A DNA stretch of 64,000 bases from Lates calcarifer (Eukaryota; Chordata; Actinopteri; Centropomidae): assembly GCF_001640805.2 (NCBI RefSeq), contig NC_066845.1:23314307-23378306 (forward strand). Direction: 5' to 3'. Both the position numbers and the translations under genes were made by a program. The notes under the pieces are model-generated. The model did not search any database and was not told the DNA's origin. It saw nothing but the letters and a program-made list of their open reading frames with translations. Below, piece by piece: positions 1 through 9,295 of this stretch. Positions within the stretch are counted from its first letter, which is position 1, and each line of letters opens with the position of its first letter.

Positions 1-385
1 CCTTGTGACCATGGTGAAGAGAAAACTCACAGACAGGACACACAGCTCTATCTTCATCTTTACAGAACATTTTAGGCTCTTCTTGATGTTTACTACACAC
101 CACCTCCACCTTCTGTTCTGTTTTTTCTGTCACAGGTGATTCAGCTTTCTGTCTCCCAGCAAAGGAATCAGCCAGTTCCTTCAGTGTAAAATTAACAAAT
201 GGATGATCCTTTGAAGATTTTCTTTTACAAATGGGACAGTTTTTGTTTTTAGCTTGTTTCCAGAATTGTTGCAGGCAGCTTGAACAGAAGCTGTGGCTGC
301 AGCTCAGAGACACAGGATCTCTGAAAGTCTCTGAACAAACGTGGCAACTCAGGAAACTTTCAACAAGAGCAACTTTCTCAGCCAT
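1..385 (-). CDS. TRIM E3 ligase copy 0, 5' part only (RING + B-box); continues beyond the window edge
   Basis: Seen: reading minus from the ATG at 385, 128 codons encode a C3HC4 RING (residues 14-53) and a B-box 2 ending in HHGHK just before the window edge; coiled coil and B30.2 lie outside. An in-frame TAA six codons upstream (plus 401-403) fixes the ATG at 385, and by homology the MAEK start of the other copies. The RING to B-box spacer (KAESPVTEKTEQKVEVV) is closest to those of the copies ending at 2341 and 19913, while the HHGHK end of the B-box is shared with the copy ending at 15915, so this copy looks mosaic. Known for the family: the RING recruits E2 for ubiquitin transfer and the B-box assists assembly. 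Upstream sequence is class A. Function is inferred from family only. Confidence 0.9.
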   Translation of the reverse strand, partial: MAEKVALVESFLSCHVCSETFRDPVSLSCSHSFCSSCLQQFWKQAKNKNCPICKRKSSKDHPFVNFTLKELADSFAGRQKAESPVTEKTEQKVEVVCSKHQEEPKMFCKDEDRAVCPVCEFSLHHGHK

Positions 386-2340
386 CTCCTTCTCTCTTGA
401 TTATATTTCAGCAGCAAGACTCACCAAGTCACTGTCTCTTCACTTGATTGTTTAAAATAATCCAAATGTGTGTTTTCCAGCAGCTAATCTCACACCCTGT
501 AATGGCGTCTCAGCTCTGTTCAACAATGTCAGAATCTACTTTCTCTTTCTTTCATAACTGTCATTGGTTAAATTATAACCAGTAGGAAATGCTGTCATGT
601 CAGTTTGTCACCAGCAGATGGTGCTGTCAGAAAGTCTTTCAGTATTTCAATGTTAAGTCAGATTAGTACAAATTTTTGTACAGTCATCTGCAGGTGAACT
701 AAATAAAATGGAAAATATCTGATCATTCTGAGCTCTTCTCTTTTACTTAAGGATAACATTTACGACAGGTCATATAGAAACTGTACTTCAGTCCTTTGGT
801 GAGGAGTGAAAATATTCAACAGGCTGACTGACACTAAACCCGTTTAACAACATTTTATTTCTCAGCGACCAAACCAGGAAACATATTCTGAACATATTTC
901 ATCCAGATAGATTAAATGTTACAGGCATGAACTTCAAATAAAACAGCTGTGTCGGGTTTTAATGGTGGTGAATCCCAGAAGATCAGCAGACTGCTGGATA
1001 ACAAAAGGAATCCCACAGTTGCAGCAGATTCTAGCAGCAGAGGTGACTCTCAGTCTGACCCCCTCTTTCTCCTTAGTTAACAAAAATCCTGACAGGTTGT
1101 TCTTCTCTCTGTTTATTTAAATCATCATTTGCTTCTTTTATACCAGTAATTCTTCTAAGAGTCCAGACAACTTTCACATTAAAATCAAACACAGACACAA
1201 TCGACCAGACTGTGAACAAAATGTGAACTTTGTCTCCATCTTGTGACGCTCACAGGAAGAAACATGTGTCCATACGTCCACATACTGTATGGATATAGTC
1301 AGTAATGTTGACAACATGATGCACGCGTGAACACGTTGTTCCTGAAAACGTTATTTACTTTAGATTATTTCTTTAAACTTCAACTGAATCTGAACGTCCT
1401 ATAAAATAGTTTTGTGTGATTTATATGAGTTGGAATTTGTACTGAGTTTTGTCACGTGACTGTTTAGCAGATGTTTGTATAGAAAATAGGATAATGAACA
1501 GCTTTGATTTGTAAACTTTGTCTCCTGATGATGTGAAACTGTTTCAGGATTTTGTCGTCACATTTTCTTGGATATTAATTTTTATTTTAAGAAGTGACAC
1601 AAACCTACAAACTAAATCTATTCTTTAAAAGCTGAGAAAGCAGCATCAACAGAAAATCAACAGCAGGAGTTACCATCATGAATAAATCTGAATGAAAGAA
1701 AACAGAAATATAACTAAATGATTTTCATGTATTTGCAGCGAGTTTCCATAAACCACTTTACATAATTCATTTCAGACAGTAGAGACAGAAAAAAATATTT
1801 CTTTGACCCTAAACAACAGATCAATTCTCTTGAAGAATAAAAGAACAAATGATAATCATTCAAAAATCATACAAATTAAAACAGATTCACACAAAGTATC
1901 CGATAGAGTTAGTACAGTGTATGTTACAATGTCGCTGAGTAAAAAGAAAATTCTGTTGATCAGTCTAATATGTTATTATTCAAAAATCAACTTTGATTTG
2001 TTTCAGTATAAAAGTTCATCACCTGATCTAATGATGTGAAAGAGTTTCAGTATTTAGAAGATGTTTTATTTCTCTGGGTTACCTGTTATTTACCTTGTTT
2101 CTTAGTGAACTCACAGTATATATATAGTAGTTTTAACAGTTTCTCAAAAGTAACTTTTCAGTTGAAAACAGTTGTTGAGTTGTTCATGTTTGCAGTTTGG
2201 TGCATGAACACAGTTTTGGATAATTCATTTCAGACCACAGAGACAGAAAGCTAAATATTTTAGTGACCCTCAACATCAAATCAGAACAAATGACAGGTAA
2301 GCAGGTGTAGAATGACATAAAAAACTAACATCCCTGAACA
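386..2340. other. Spacer between TRIM copies 0 and 1: promoter flank plus duplicated modules
   Basis: No gene recognised. From left to right it holds the class A upstream flank (to about 600), a module at 845-1070 repeated at 17586-17810, a module at 1205-1320 repeated at 4240-4360 and 19180-19330, a module at 1565-1740 repeated behind copies 4, 5 and 6, and two relatives of a short block (1760-1830 and 2217-2320) that also occurs at 7070-7165. The short open frames here are AT-rich and not conserved. Confidence 0.7.
563..567 (-). promoter_or_regulatory. CCAAT box upstream of TRIM copy 0 (class A)
   Basis: AACCAATGA on the minus strand, 178 nt before the ATG at 385. It sits at the matching position in all seven copies. 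CCAAT is the NF-Y site; binding here is inferred. Confidence 0.55.
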
Positions 2341-3768
2341 TCACAGAGAAATCTCAGTTTGACTGATTTTGATATCAGTGGTTTTAGCATCACCAGCCTT
2401 TCCAATACCAAAATATGGGAAGAGTTTCTCAGTGAAAGTGTCTCTGTGAGTGTAGATGTGAGTCATGTCTTCAGCGTTGTAGAAGGACACCTCCCCCCTG
2501 TCATAGTCCAGCTGGACTCTGATCCTCTGGAGACTCTTCTTCACTGTGACAGTCTTACCAACACCATTAGTGTATTTTCCATCACTATGCGATAAACACC
2601 AGATTCCATATTCTGGTGAAATAAATATTTCTCCCTTCCTGTCGACTGACTCTTTGGCCAAACCCACATTCCAGACAGGATGGTCTCCCACCTCCACCTC
2701 CCAGCTGTGTTTCCCTGAGCTGAAGCCCTCAGAGCCCAGAAGATCTGCACCATCACTGTATCTCTCTGGATTGTCAGGGAGCTGCTTCTTTGTGTCTCCA
2801 TATCTCACACTGGTCAGATCTTCAGACAGATGGAACCAGGGGTTTGCAGTGTTTGGGTCCAGAATGACAGGACTGAAGTGGACCTTGTCCTTCATCTTCT
2901 CCCAGACTCTGAAGGACAGGTTGCCCAGGTGTTTGGCCACATCTATCAGAGCTCCTGAGACCAGCTGTGGATCTGACAGTGAGCTCTGGGCTCTGGCTCT
3001 GGTCTGAGTGGCTTTATAACTGCTGAGGAACGCCACCTTGTGTTTCTGCAGCTCTTCTTCAACAGCACAGATACTGTCTGACAGAGAGGAGATCTGCTCC
3101 TGAATCATCTTCATCTCTCTGCTCATAGTCTTCCCCTTCTGCTCCTCTTCCTCCCTCAGAGCTGCCAGTCTGGACTCCTCTTCCTCTTTCAGGAACTGGT
3201 GGAGCTTGTTGAACTCTGCTCTGATCTGCTTCTCTGTGGACAACAGCTGCTTCTTGGAGTGTTGAATCACATAGTTGTATGTTTCCTCCACTTGTTTGTA
3301 TTTGTTCCTCTTGTCCTGTAGAGACTTTAAGTCAGATTTCAGCTGCTCCTTCAGGTCACTGACTGCTTGTTCTACAGGAACCACCTTGTGACTCTCGTGA
3401 AGAGAAAACTCACAGACAGGACACACAGCTCTATCTTCATCCTTACAGAACATTTTAGGCTCTTCTTGATGTTTACTACACACCACCTCCATCTTCTGTT
3501 CTGTCTTTTCTGTCCCAGATGATTCAGCTTTCTGTCTCCCAGCAAAGGAATCAGCCAGTTTCTTCAGTGTAAAATTAATATCTGGAAATTCTTTTGAAGA
3601 TCTTGTTTTACAAATGGGACAGTTTTTGTTTTTAACTTGTTTCCAGAATTGTTGCAGGCAGCTTGAACAGAAGCTGTGGCTGCAGCTCAGAGACACAGGA
3701 TCTCTGAAAGTCTCTGAACAAACGTGGCAAGTCAGGAAACGTTCAACAAGAGCGACTTTTTCAGCCAT
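2341..3768 (-). CDS. TRIM35-like / zinc-binding protein A33-like E3 ubiquitin ligase, copy 1
   Basis: Complete 475-residue protein in one exon. RING ligands are C14, C17, C29, H31, C34, C37, C50 and C53; B-box 2 ligands are C97, H100, C108, C116, C119, H124 and H127, with an acidic residue near 111. A coiled coil runs about 130-265 and PRY-SPRY about 295-475 (LDPNTA, LGSEGFSSGKHSWEVEVG, LDYDRGEVSFYN, EKLFPYF). I chose the ATG at 3768 because the frame extends upstream only to a TTG, and copy 0 has a stop there. Context AAAATGG is a good Kozak site. Distinctive: KQVKNKN in the RING where most copies have KQAKNKN, and a DGADLL loop in PRY. The upstream region is class B with a CCAAT box. Inferred role: cytosolic ubiquitin ligase, possibly in innate immunity, recognising a target through B30.2. 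Member assignment inside the TRIM35/A33/NF7 group is uncertain. Confidence 0.9.
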   Translation of the reverse strand: MAEKVALVERFLTCHVCSETFRDPVSLSCSHSFCSSCLQQFWKQVKNKNCPICKTRSSKEFPDINFTLKKLADSFAGRQKAESSGTEKTEQKMEVVCSKHQEEPKMFCKDEDRAVCPVCEFSLHESHKVVPVEQAVSDLKEQLKSDLKSLQDKRNKYKQVEETYNYVIQHSKKQLLSTEKQIRAEFNKLHQFLKEEEESRLAALREEEEQKGKTMSREMKMIQEQISSLSDSICAVEEELQKHKVAFLSSYKATQTRARAQSSLSDPQLVSGALIDVAKHLGNLSFRVWEKMKDKVHFSPVILDPNTANPWFHLSEDLTSVRYGDTKKQLPDNPERYSDGADLLGSEGFSSGKHSWEVEVGDHPVWNVGLAKESVDRKGEIFISPEYGIWCLSHSDGKYTNGVGKTVTVKKSLQRIRVQLDYDRGEVSFYNAEDMTHIYTHRDTFTEKLFPYFGIGKAGDAKTTDIKISQTEISL

Positions 3769-4802
3769 TTTCTTTGTTTTTGTAAAAGAAAGACTCACCA
3801 ACTTTGATTTCCCTTCAGGTTGTCTCTCAAATGACCAGTATTCAGTTCGAAATCTTTCACCATGTAATCACATCCTGACTCTGTTCAACAATTTCAGAAT
3901 CTACTTTCAATGTCGTCCACATCTTTCATTGGTTAATCATTAACAACAACACACTCTGCTATCTGCTTCCTTTACCTTTTTCCACAGATCAGGGTGTGAC
4001 CAAAAACCTGTGCAGCCTCTCCTTCAGAATCTAAACCACAAACAGCCCTCTGTTTCCCTCCTCATGATGATCTGACCAGTGTGTAGAAGATGAATGAGAT
4101 GAATGTATGTGTTTGTGATTATCTTTGGTTATTATATTTTTACTTGATCTGCCACATCTATACATTTACATTCATTTTTTCATTCATTCTTCAAACATAA
4201 GTTATCAACTGATTAAACATGAGCTGACTGTGTATCTTATAAGGAAGGTTGGAACAGCCTAACCATAACAGACTGTGAACAAAATGTGAACTTTGTCTCC
4301 ATCTTGTGTTGTTTACAGAAACTGTGGCCATATTCTGTGAATGTATTTAGTCAGTGATGTTGATGACGTTATGAACATGTGAATGTTTTCTCTCTGAAAG
4401 CTGCCTTTAGTTGAACAGTTCTAATAATCTTACTGTGTCAGCATCACACAGTCCTGCTCAGTGTCTGAACTGAACTAAATATTTAGTGAAAAATAAAATC
4501 TCTTTAACAATAAGTTTAGAAATCATTACTACAGATTTGTTCATACAATCATCTGCCCTCCTCTTCTTATATGAGTCTGTCTTAACACATATTACTGTAA
4601 ATGTATGGTTCAACCTTCAAAATAAAATATTCATGAACAACAGTGATGCTTGTGTTTGTTTTTTAATAAATACAAAGTCAAACAGCGAAACAGTACATGT
4701 GTTATTTCATGTTTCTTTATACACAATCAGTTAATCAGTCAAATGATTTTATAAAAGGAAATATGATGCAACTGTTTCTAAACTGACAGTTTGAACAGTT
4801 TT
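3769..4802. other. Spacer between TRIM copies 1 and 2
   Basis: Holds the class B upstream flank (to about 4085) and the module at 4240-4360 that is repeated at 1205-1320 and 19180-19330. The rest (about 4360-4800) is AT-rich with no recognisable element. Confidence 0.6.
3928..3932 (-). promoter_or_regulatory. CCAAT box upstream of TRIM copy 1 (class B)
   Basis: AACCAATGA on the minus strand, 160 nt before the ATG at 3768, followed by the class B flank (GATTAACC side reads attggttaatcat on plus). Otherwise the surrounding sequence differs from class A, so the box stands out. Confidence 0.55.
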
Positions 4803-6248
4803 TCAATCTGATCTAATCATGATAGAAAAAATCTCAGTTTGACTGATTTTGATATCAGTGGTTTTAGCATCACCAGCCTCTCCAATATAAAAATATGGGA
4901 AGAGTTTCTCAGTGAAAGTGTCTCTGTGAGTGTAGATGTGAGTCTTGTCTTCAGGGTTGTAGAAGGACACCTCCCCCCTGTCATAGTCCAGCTGGACTCT
5001 GATCCTCTGGAGACTCTTCTTCACTGTGAGAGTCTTACCAAGACCAACAGTGTATTTTCCACTGCGATGTGATAAACACCAGACTCCATATTCTGGTGAA
5101 GCGTTTCGCTCTCCCTTCCTGTCAACTGACTCTTTGACCACACCCACATTCCAGTCAGGATGGTCTCCCACCTCCACCTCCCAGCTGTGTTTCCCTGAGC
5201 TGAAGCCCTCAGAGCCCAGAACATTGGAAAAATTAGTGCATCTCTCTGGATTGTCAGGGAGCTGCCGATTTGTGTTTCCACGTCTCACACTGATCAGATC
5301 ATCAGACAGATAGAGACTGGTAGGTGCAGTGTTTGGGTCCAGAATGACAGGACTGAAGTGGACCTTGCCCCTCATCCTTTCCCAGACTCTGAAGGACAGG
5401 TTGCCCAGGTGTTTGGCCACATCTATCAGAGCTCCTGAGACCAGCTGTGGATCTGACAGTGAGCTCTGGGCTCTGGCTCTGGTCTGAGTGGCTTTATAAC
5501 TGCTGAGGAACGCCACCTTGTGTTTCTGCAGCTCTTCTTCAACAGCACAGATACTGTCTGACAGAGAGGAGATCTGCCCCTGAATCATCTTCATCTCTCT
5601 GCTCATAGTCTTCCCCTTCTGCTCCTCTTCCTCCCTCAGAGCTGCCAGTCTAGACTCCTCTTCCTCTTTCAGGAACTGGTGGAGCTTGTTGAACTCTGCT
5701 CTGATCTGCTTCTCTGTGGACAACAGCTGCTTCTTGGAGTGTTGAATCACATAGTTGTATGTTTCCTCAACCTCCTCATATTTGTTCCTCTTGTCCCGTA
5801 GAGACTTTAAGTCAGATTTCAGCTGCTCCTTCAGGTCACTGACTGCTTGTTCTACAGGAACCACCTTGTGACTCTCGTGAAGAGAAAACTCACAGACCGT
5901 GCAGAAAGCTTTTTGTTCATCTTTACAGAACAATTTAGGCTCTTCTTGATGTTTACTACACACCACCTCAACTGTCGTCTCTGGTTTTTCTCTCTCAGAT
6001 AATCCAGTTTCCTGTCTCCCAGCAAAGGAATCAGCCAGTTCTTTAAGAGAAAAGTTTATGGGTGGGAATTCCTTTGAAGATCTTCTTTTACAAAAGGGAC
6101 AGTTTTTGTTTTTAGCTTGTTTCCAGAATTGTTGCAGGCAGCTTGAACAGAAGCTGTGGCTGCAGCTCAGAGACACAGGATCTCTGAAAGTCTCTGAACA
6201 AACATGGCAACTAAGGTAACTTTGAAGAAGAGCAACTTTCTCAGCCAT
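4803..6248 (-). CDS. TRIM35-like E3 ubiquitin ligase, copy 2, with an altered C-terminus
   Basis: Complete 481-residue protein with RING, B-box 2, coiled coil and B30.2 in one exon. It carries the B-box variant FCKDEQKAFCTVC, shared only with the copy ending at 12112, and the coiled-coil glycine variant MIQGQ, also shared with that copy. The other copies end in QT(A)EISL and stop. Here about 20-25 bases spanning the ancestral stop are missing, so translation runs seven residues further (FSIMIRSD) to a new TGA. PRY-SPRY shows NVGVVKES where most copies have NVGLAKES. The RING has CPFCKRR in place of CPICK. The start is the ATG at 6248; the upstream extension begins at a TTG and is ignored. Upstream class A, CCAAT box at 6427. 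Expressed gene or recent decay cannot be told from sequence, but the frame is intact. Confidence 0.88.
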   Translation of the reverse strand: MAEKVALLQSYLSCHVCSETFRDPVSLSCSHSFCSSCLQQFWKQAKNKNCPFCKRRSSKEFPPINFSLKELADSFAGRQETGLSEREKPETTVEVVCSKHQEEPKLFCKDEQKAFCTVCEFSLHESHKVVPVEQAVSDLKEQLKSDLKSLRDKRNKYEEVEETYNYVIQHSKKQLLSTEKQIRAEFNKLHQFLKEEEESRLAALREEEEQKGKTMSREMKMIQGQISSLSDSICAVEEELQKHKVAFLSSYKATQTRARAQSSLSDPQLVSGALIDVAKHLGNLSFRVWERMRGKVHFSPVILDPNTAPTSLYLSDDLISVRRGNTNRQLPDNPERCTNFSNVLGSEGFSSGKHSWEVEVGDHPDWNVGVVKESVDRKGERNASPEYGVWCLSHRSGKYTVGLGKTLTVKKSLQRIRVQLDYDRGEVSFYNPEDKTHIYTHRDTFTEKLFPYFYIGEAGDAKTTDIKISQTEIFSIMIRSD

Positions 6249-6426
6249 TTTCTCAGTCTCTTGATTATATATCAACAGCAGGACTCACCAACTTTCTGTT
6301 ACTCCAATTGATCGTTTAAAATAATCCAAATGTGTGTTTTCCGGCAGCTAATCTCACAACCTGTAATGGCGTCTCAGCTCTGTTTAACAATGTCAGAATC
6401 TACTTTCTCTTTCTTTCATGACCGTC

Positions 6427-6431
6427 ATTGG
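6427..6431 (-). promoter_or_regulatory. CCAAT box upstream of TRIM copy 2 (class A)
   Basis: AACCAATGA on the minus strand, 179 nt before the ATG at 6248, within a class A flank nearly identical to that of copy 0. Confidence 0.55.
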
Positions 6432-6857
6432 TTAAATTATTACAAGAAGGAAATGCTGTCATGTTGTTCTGTCACCAGCAGATGGTGCTGTCATCATGTC
6501 AATTACAAGTTTAATATTTTCCTCTTGATTCACAACAGTGTAATTTCCTGGTTTGTATAAACAGCTGTTTTCCAGACAAACGTTTTAAAGCTTCAGACTG
6601 CAGGTATCTCACCTTATGCTTGAGTGGATTCATTTAATACTAAGGCAATGAGGGAAAACATGTCAGACAGTTTGTCCCATAAAATCTAATTTTAGGATGA
6701 AAGTGTGAGCTACAATGAACTGAACTGATTAAACTCAAGTGATTCCTCCTTCTTCAACTTTTATCATGGCTGATATCTTCCTGCAAAAATGGGAAGAGGG
6801 GTATTTATGTCATGTCTTGGTCCAAGTTGCACCTTCCAGGTAATACAAGCCAATTAA

Positions 6858-6959
6858 ATGTTTTATCTTTATTACTGCTTAGTAATCTGGTCAAGTGCTG
6901 CCAACAGCAAACTGGAAATTCTTCATTTAGAGCAAAATAGAGCAGCAAAACTTGTTGTT
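6858..6959 (+). pseudogene. Small LINE reverse-transcriptase C-terminal relic
   Basis: One plus-strand frame reads 34 codons containing YYCLVIWSSAANSKLEILH followed by LEQNRAAKLVV, then TAG TGA. The pattern NSKLE...LQNRAAKLV is the known connection segment just after the palm of Jockey/CR1-like LINE reverse transcriptases. An in-frame TAA lies directly upstream of this segment. The relic is oriented opposite to the TRIM genes. Clade cannot be set from so short a piece. Confidence 0.6.
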
Positions 6960-7264
6960 TAGTGACGGCAAAGATAGATCCAACAGATGCTGGTCTTACA
7001 TGACTAAAGTTAAACACCAGTTGTTTACTTTGTTAAGAAATGTAATCATTTTGAAACAACAACAGTTTTGGATAATTTATTTCAGACCACAGAGACAGAG
7101 AGCTAAATATTTTAGTGACCCTCGACACCAAATCAGATCTGCTTTCAAGAACAAATGACAGGTAAGCAGGTGGAGAATGACAGGTTGGGTGTAAAGTCTG
7201 ATGATGAGATTAGAGTTAAATAAACCTCAAACCATCATGATAGAAAAACTAACATCCCTGAACA

Positions 7265-8692
7265 TCACAGAGAAATCTCAGTTTGACTGATTTTGATATC
7301 AGTGGTTTTAGCATCACCAGCCTTTCCAATACCAAAATATGGGAAGAGTTTCTCAGTGAAATTGTCTCTGTGAGTGTAGATGGGAGTCATGTCTTCAGCG
7401 TTGTAGAAGGACACCTCCCCCCTGTCATAGTCCAGCTGGACTCTGATCCTCCGGAGACTCTTCTTCACTCTGACAGCCTCACTGAGACTATTAGTGTATT
7501 TTCCACTGCGATGCAATAAACACCAGATTCCATATTTTGGTGAGGCAGGAAACTCTGTCTTCCTGTAAACTGACTCTTTAGCCAAACCCACATTCCAGTC
7601 AGGATGGTCTCCCACCACCACCTCCCAGCTGTGTTTCCCTGAGCTGAAGCCCTCAGAGCCCAGAACATTGGAAAAATTAGTGCATCTCTCTGGATTGTCA
7701 GGGAGCTGCTGTTTTGTGTCTCCACGTCTCACACTGATCAGATCATCAGACAAATGGAGTCTGGGGTCTGCAGTGTTTGGGTCCAGAATGACAGGACTGA
7801 AGTGGACCTTGTCCCTCATCTTCTCCCAGACTCTGAAGGACAGGTTGCCCAGGTGTTTGGCCACATCTATCAGAGCTCCTGAGACCAGCTGTGGATCTGA
7901 CAGTGAGCTCTGGGCTCTGGCTCTGGTCTGAGTGGCTTTATAACTGCTGAGGAACGCCACCTTGTGTTTCTGCAGCTCTTCTTCAACAGCACAGATACTG
8001 TCTGACAGAGAGGAGATCTGCTCCTGAATCATCTTCATCTCTCTGCTCATAGTCTTCCCCTTCTGCTCCTCTTCCTCCCTCAGAGCTGCCAGTCTGGACT
8101 CCTCTTCTTCTTTCAGGAACTGGTGGAGCTTGTTGAACTCTGCTCTGATCTGCTTCTCTGTGGACAACAGCTGCTTCTTAGAGTGTTTGATTATTTCATT
8201 GTATGTTTTCTCCACTTGTTTGTATTTGTTCCTCTTGTCCTGTAGAGACTTTAAGTCAGATTTCAGCTGCTCCTTCAGGTCACTGACTGCTTGTTCTACA
8301 GGAACCACCTTGTGACTGCTGTGGTGAGAAAACTCACAGACAGGACACACAGCTCTATCTTCATCCTTACAGAACAATTTAGGCTCTTCTTGATGTTTAC
8401 TACACACCACCATTACTTTCTCCTCCTCCTTTTCTCTCTCAGATGATCCAGCTTTCTGTCTCCCAGCAAAGGAATCAGCCAGTTCCTTCAGTGTAAAATT
8501 AACAAGTGGATGATCCTTTGAAGATTTTCTTTTACAAATGGGACAGTTTTTGTTTTTAGCTTGTTTCCAGAATTGTTGCAGGCAGCTTGAACAGAAGCTG
8601 TGGCTGCAGCTCAGAGACACAGGATCTCTGAAAGTCTCTGAACACAAATGGCAGCTCAGGTAACTTTCAACAAGAGCAACTTTCTCAGCCAT
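7265..8692 (-). CDS. TRIM35-like E3 ubiquitin ligase, copy 3
   Basis: Complete 475-residue single-exon protein. The RING begins CHLCSETF and has all eight zinc ligands. The B-box ends SHHSSHK, an individual variant that keeps both histidines of the last ligand pair. The coiled coil carries VEKTYNEIIKHSKK where the others have EETYN. B30.2 is the most divergent in its later loops: SVYRKTEFPASPKYG, LLHRSGKYTNSLSEAVRVKK and SLRRIRVQL. These changes fall in predicted surface loops, not in the conserved core strands, which agrees with a changed ligand specificity (inference). Upstream class B with a CCAAT box at 8854. The 3' flank has the module also found after copy 1 (gataattcatttcag... region at 7070-7165). 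The next gene upstream is separated by an L2 insertion. Confidence 0.9.
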   Translation of the reverse strand: MAEKVALVESYLSCHLCSETFRDPVSLSCSHSFCSSCLQQFWKQAKNKNCPICKRKSSKDHPLVNFTLKELADSFAGRQKAGSSEREKEEEKVMVVCSKHQEEPKLFCKDEDRAVCPVCEFSHHSSHKVVPVEQAVSDLKEQLKSDLKSLQDKRNKYKQVEKTYNEIIKHSKKQLLSTEKQIRAEFNKLHQFLKEEEESRLAALREEEEQKGKTMSREMKMIQEQISSLSDSICAVEEELQKHKVAFLSSYKATQTRARAQSSLSDPQLVSGALIDVAKHLGNLSFRVWEKMRDKVHFSPVILDPNTADPRLHLSDDLISVRRGDTKQQLPDNPERCTNFSNVLGSEGFSSGKHSWEVVVGDHPDWNVGLAKESVYRKTEFPASPKYGIWCLLHRSGKYTNSLSEAVRVKKSLRRIRVQLDYDRGEVSFYNAEDMTPIYTHRDNFTEKLFPYFGIGKAGDAKTTDIKISQTEISL

Positions 8693-9295
8693 TTTCTCTG
8701 TTTTCCTAAATGAAGCACTCACCAAATTTAATTCCCCTTCAACTTGTCTCTTTCAGTCCAAAAGTGAGAATTGTTCAGGCAGAGTTCTCCCACTTTGTAG
8801 TCACGTCCTCGTGTCGATTTCAGAATCTACTTTCAGTGTCATCCACAACTTTCATTGGTTAATCATTAATGGCAACACACTCTGCATTTATTACTTTTCC
8901 AAAGATCAGGGTGTGACCTAAAACCTGCACAGCCTCTTCAGAATCTGGAAAATTTTAAATCTATTGTGAATTCAAATACGAACACGACAGCCCTCTGTTT
9001 CTCTCCTAATAATGATCTGACCAGCGTGTAGTTTTACACACTGACAGGAAGGTGAAGAGAAAATAGTTTTCCTTCTGAAATGTTGTGGTTTATGTTTATT
9101 GCACCACAGTGGAAACAAATTTGTGAAGTGAAGATTAACAAGAACATTAATGAGGTGTGTGTATGTATTTGTGATTGTGTTAACTAAACAGAGTCATTGT
9201 TATCATCTGAACAAATACGAGCTGATCATGTGTCTTTCAGTCTCTCCTGCTTATTGCTGATCACAGCTCTCACTTGGACTTTGTGTTACAGCTTT
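8693..9295. other. Upstream flank of TRIM copy 3, up to the L2 insertion
   Basis: Class B flank to about 9000, with resemblance to the flanks of copies 1 and 6 (a tgtatttgtgatt stretch at about 9160 has relatives at 4110 and 21650). The array sequence ends near 9240-9295 where LINE sequence starts. Confidence 0.5.
8854..8858 (-). promoter_or_regulatory. CCAAT box upstream of TRIM copy 3 (class B)
   Basis: AACCAATGA on the minus strand, 162 nt before the ATG at 8692. Confidence 0.55.

Larger units (their letters stand above)
6249..7264. other. Spacer between TRIM copies 2 and 3
   Basis: Holds the class A upstream flank (to about 6500), a LINE reverse-transcriptase scrap at 6858-6959, and a block at 7070-7165 shared with the 3' flank of copy 1. 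It is the shortest A-to-B spacer in the array. Confidence 0.6.

Noticed and set aside
610..635. caccagcagatggtgctgtc upstream of class A genes as a CTCF site
   Set aside because: It is close to a palindrome and differs from the CTCF core at key bases (gatggtg where the core has gagggcg); present only in copies 0 and 2.
2359..3007. Plus-strand frames (MTDFDISGFS..., MTVLPTP...) and minus-strand METQ frames within the B30.2 regions
   Set aside because: Off-frame or antisense readings of conserved B30.2 sequence; no independent domain.
3769..3801. N-terminal extension MVSLSFTKTKK of TRIM copy 1 and equivalents in other copies
   Set aside because: It begins at a TTG, overlaps the GTGAGT motif, and copy 0 has a stop upstream of the MAEK methionine.
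3614..3943. Plus-strand frame starting MGQFLFL, repeated at several TRIM copies (231-455, 21186-21524)
   Set aside because: It is the antisense of the RING region and recurs only because the TRIM genes are duplicated. The paralogue differences follow the minus-strand TRIM frame.
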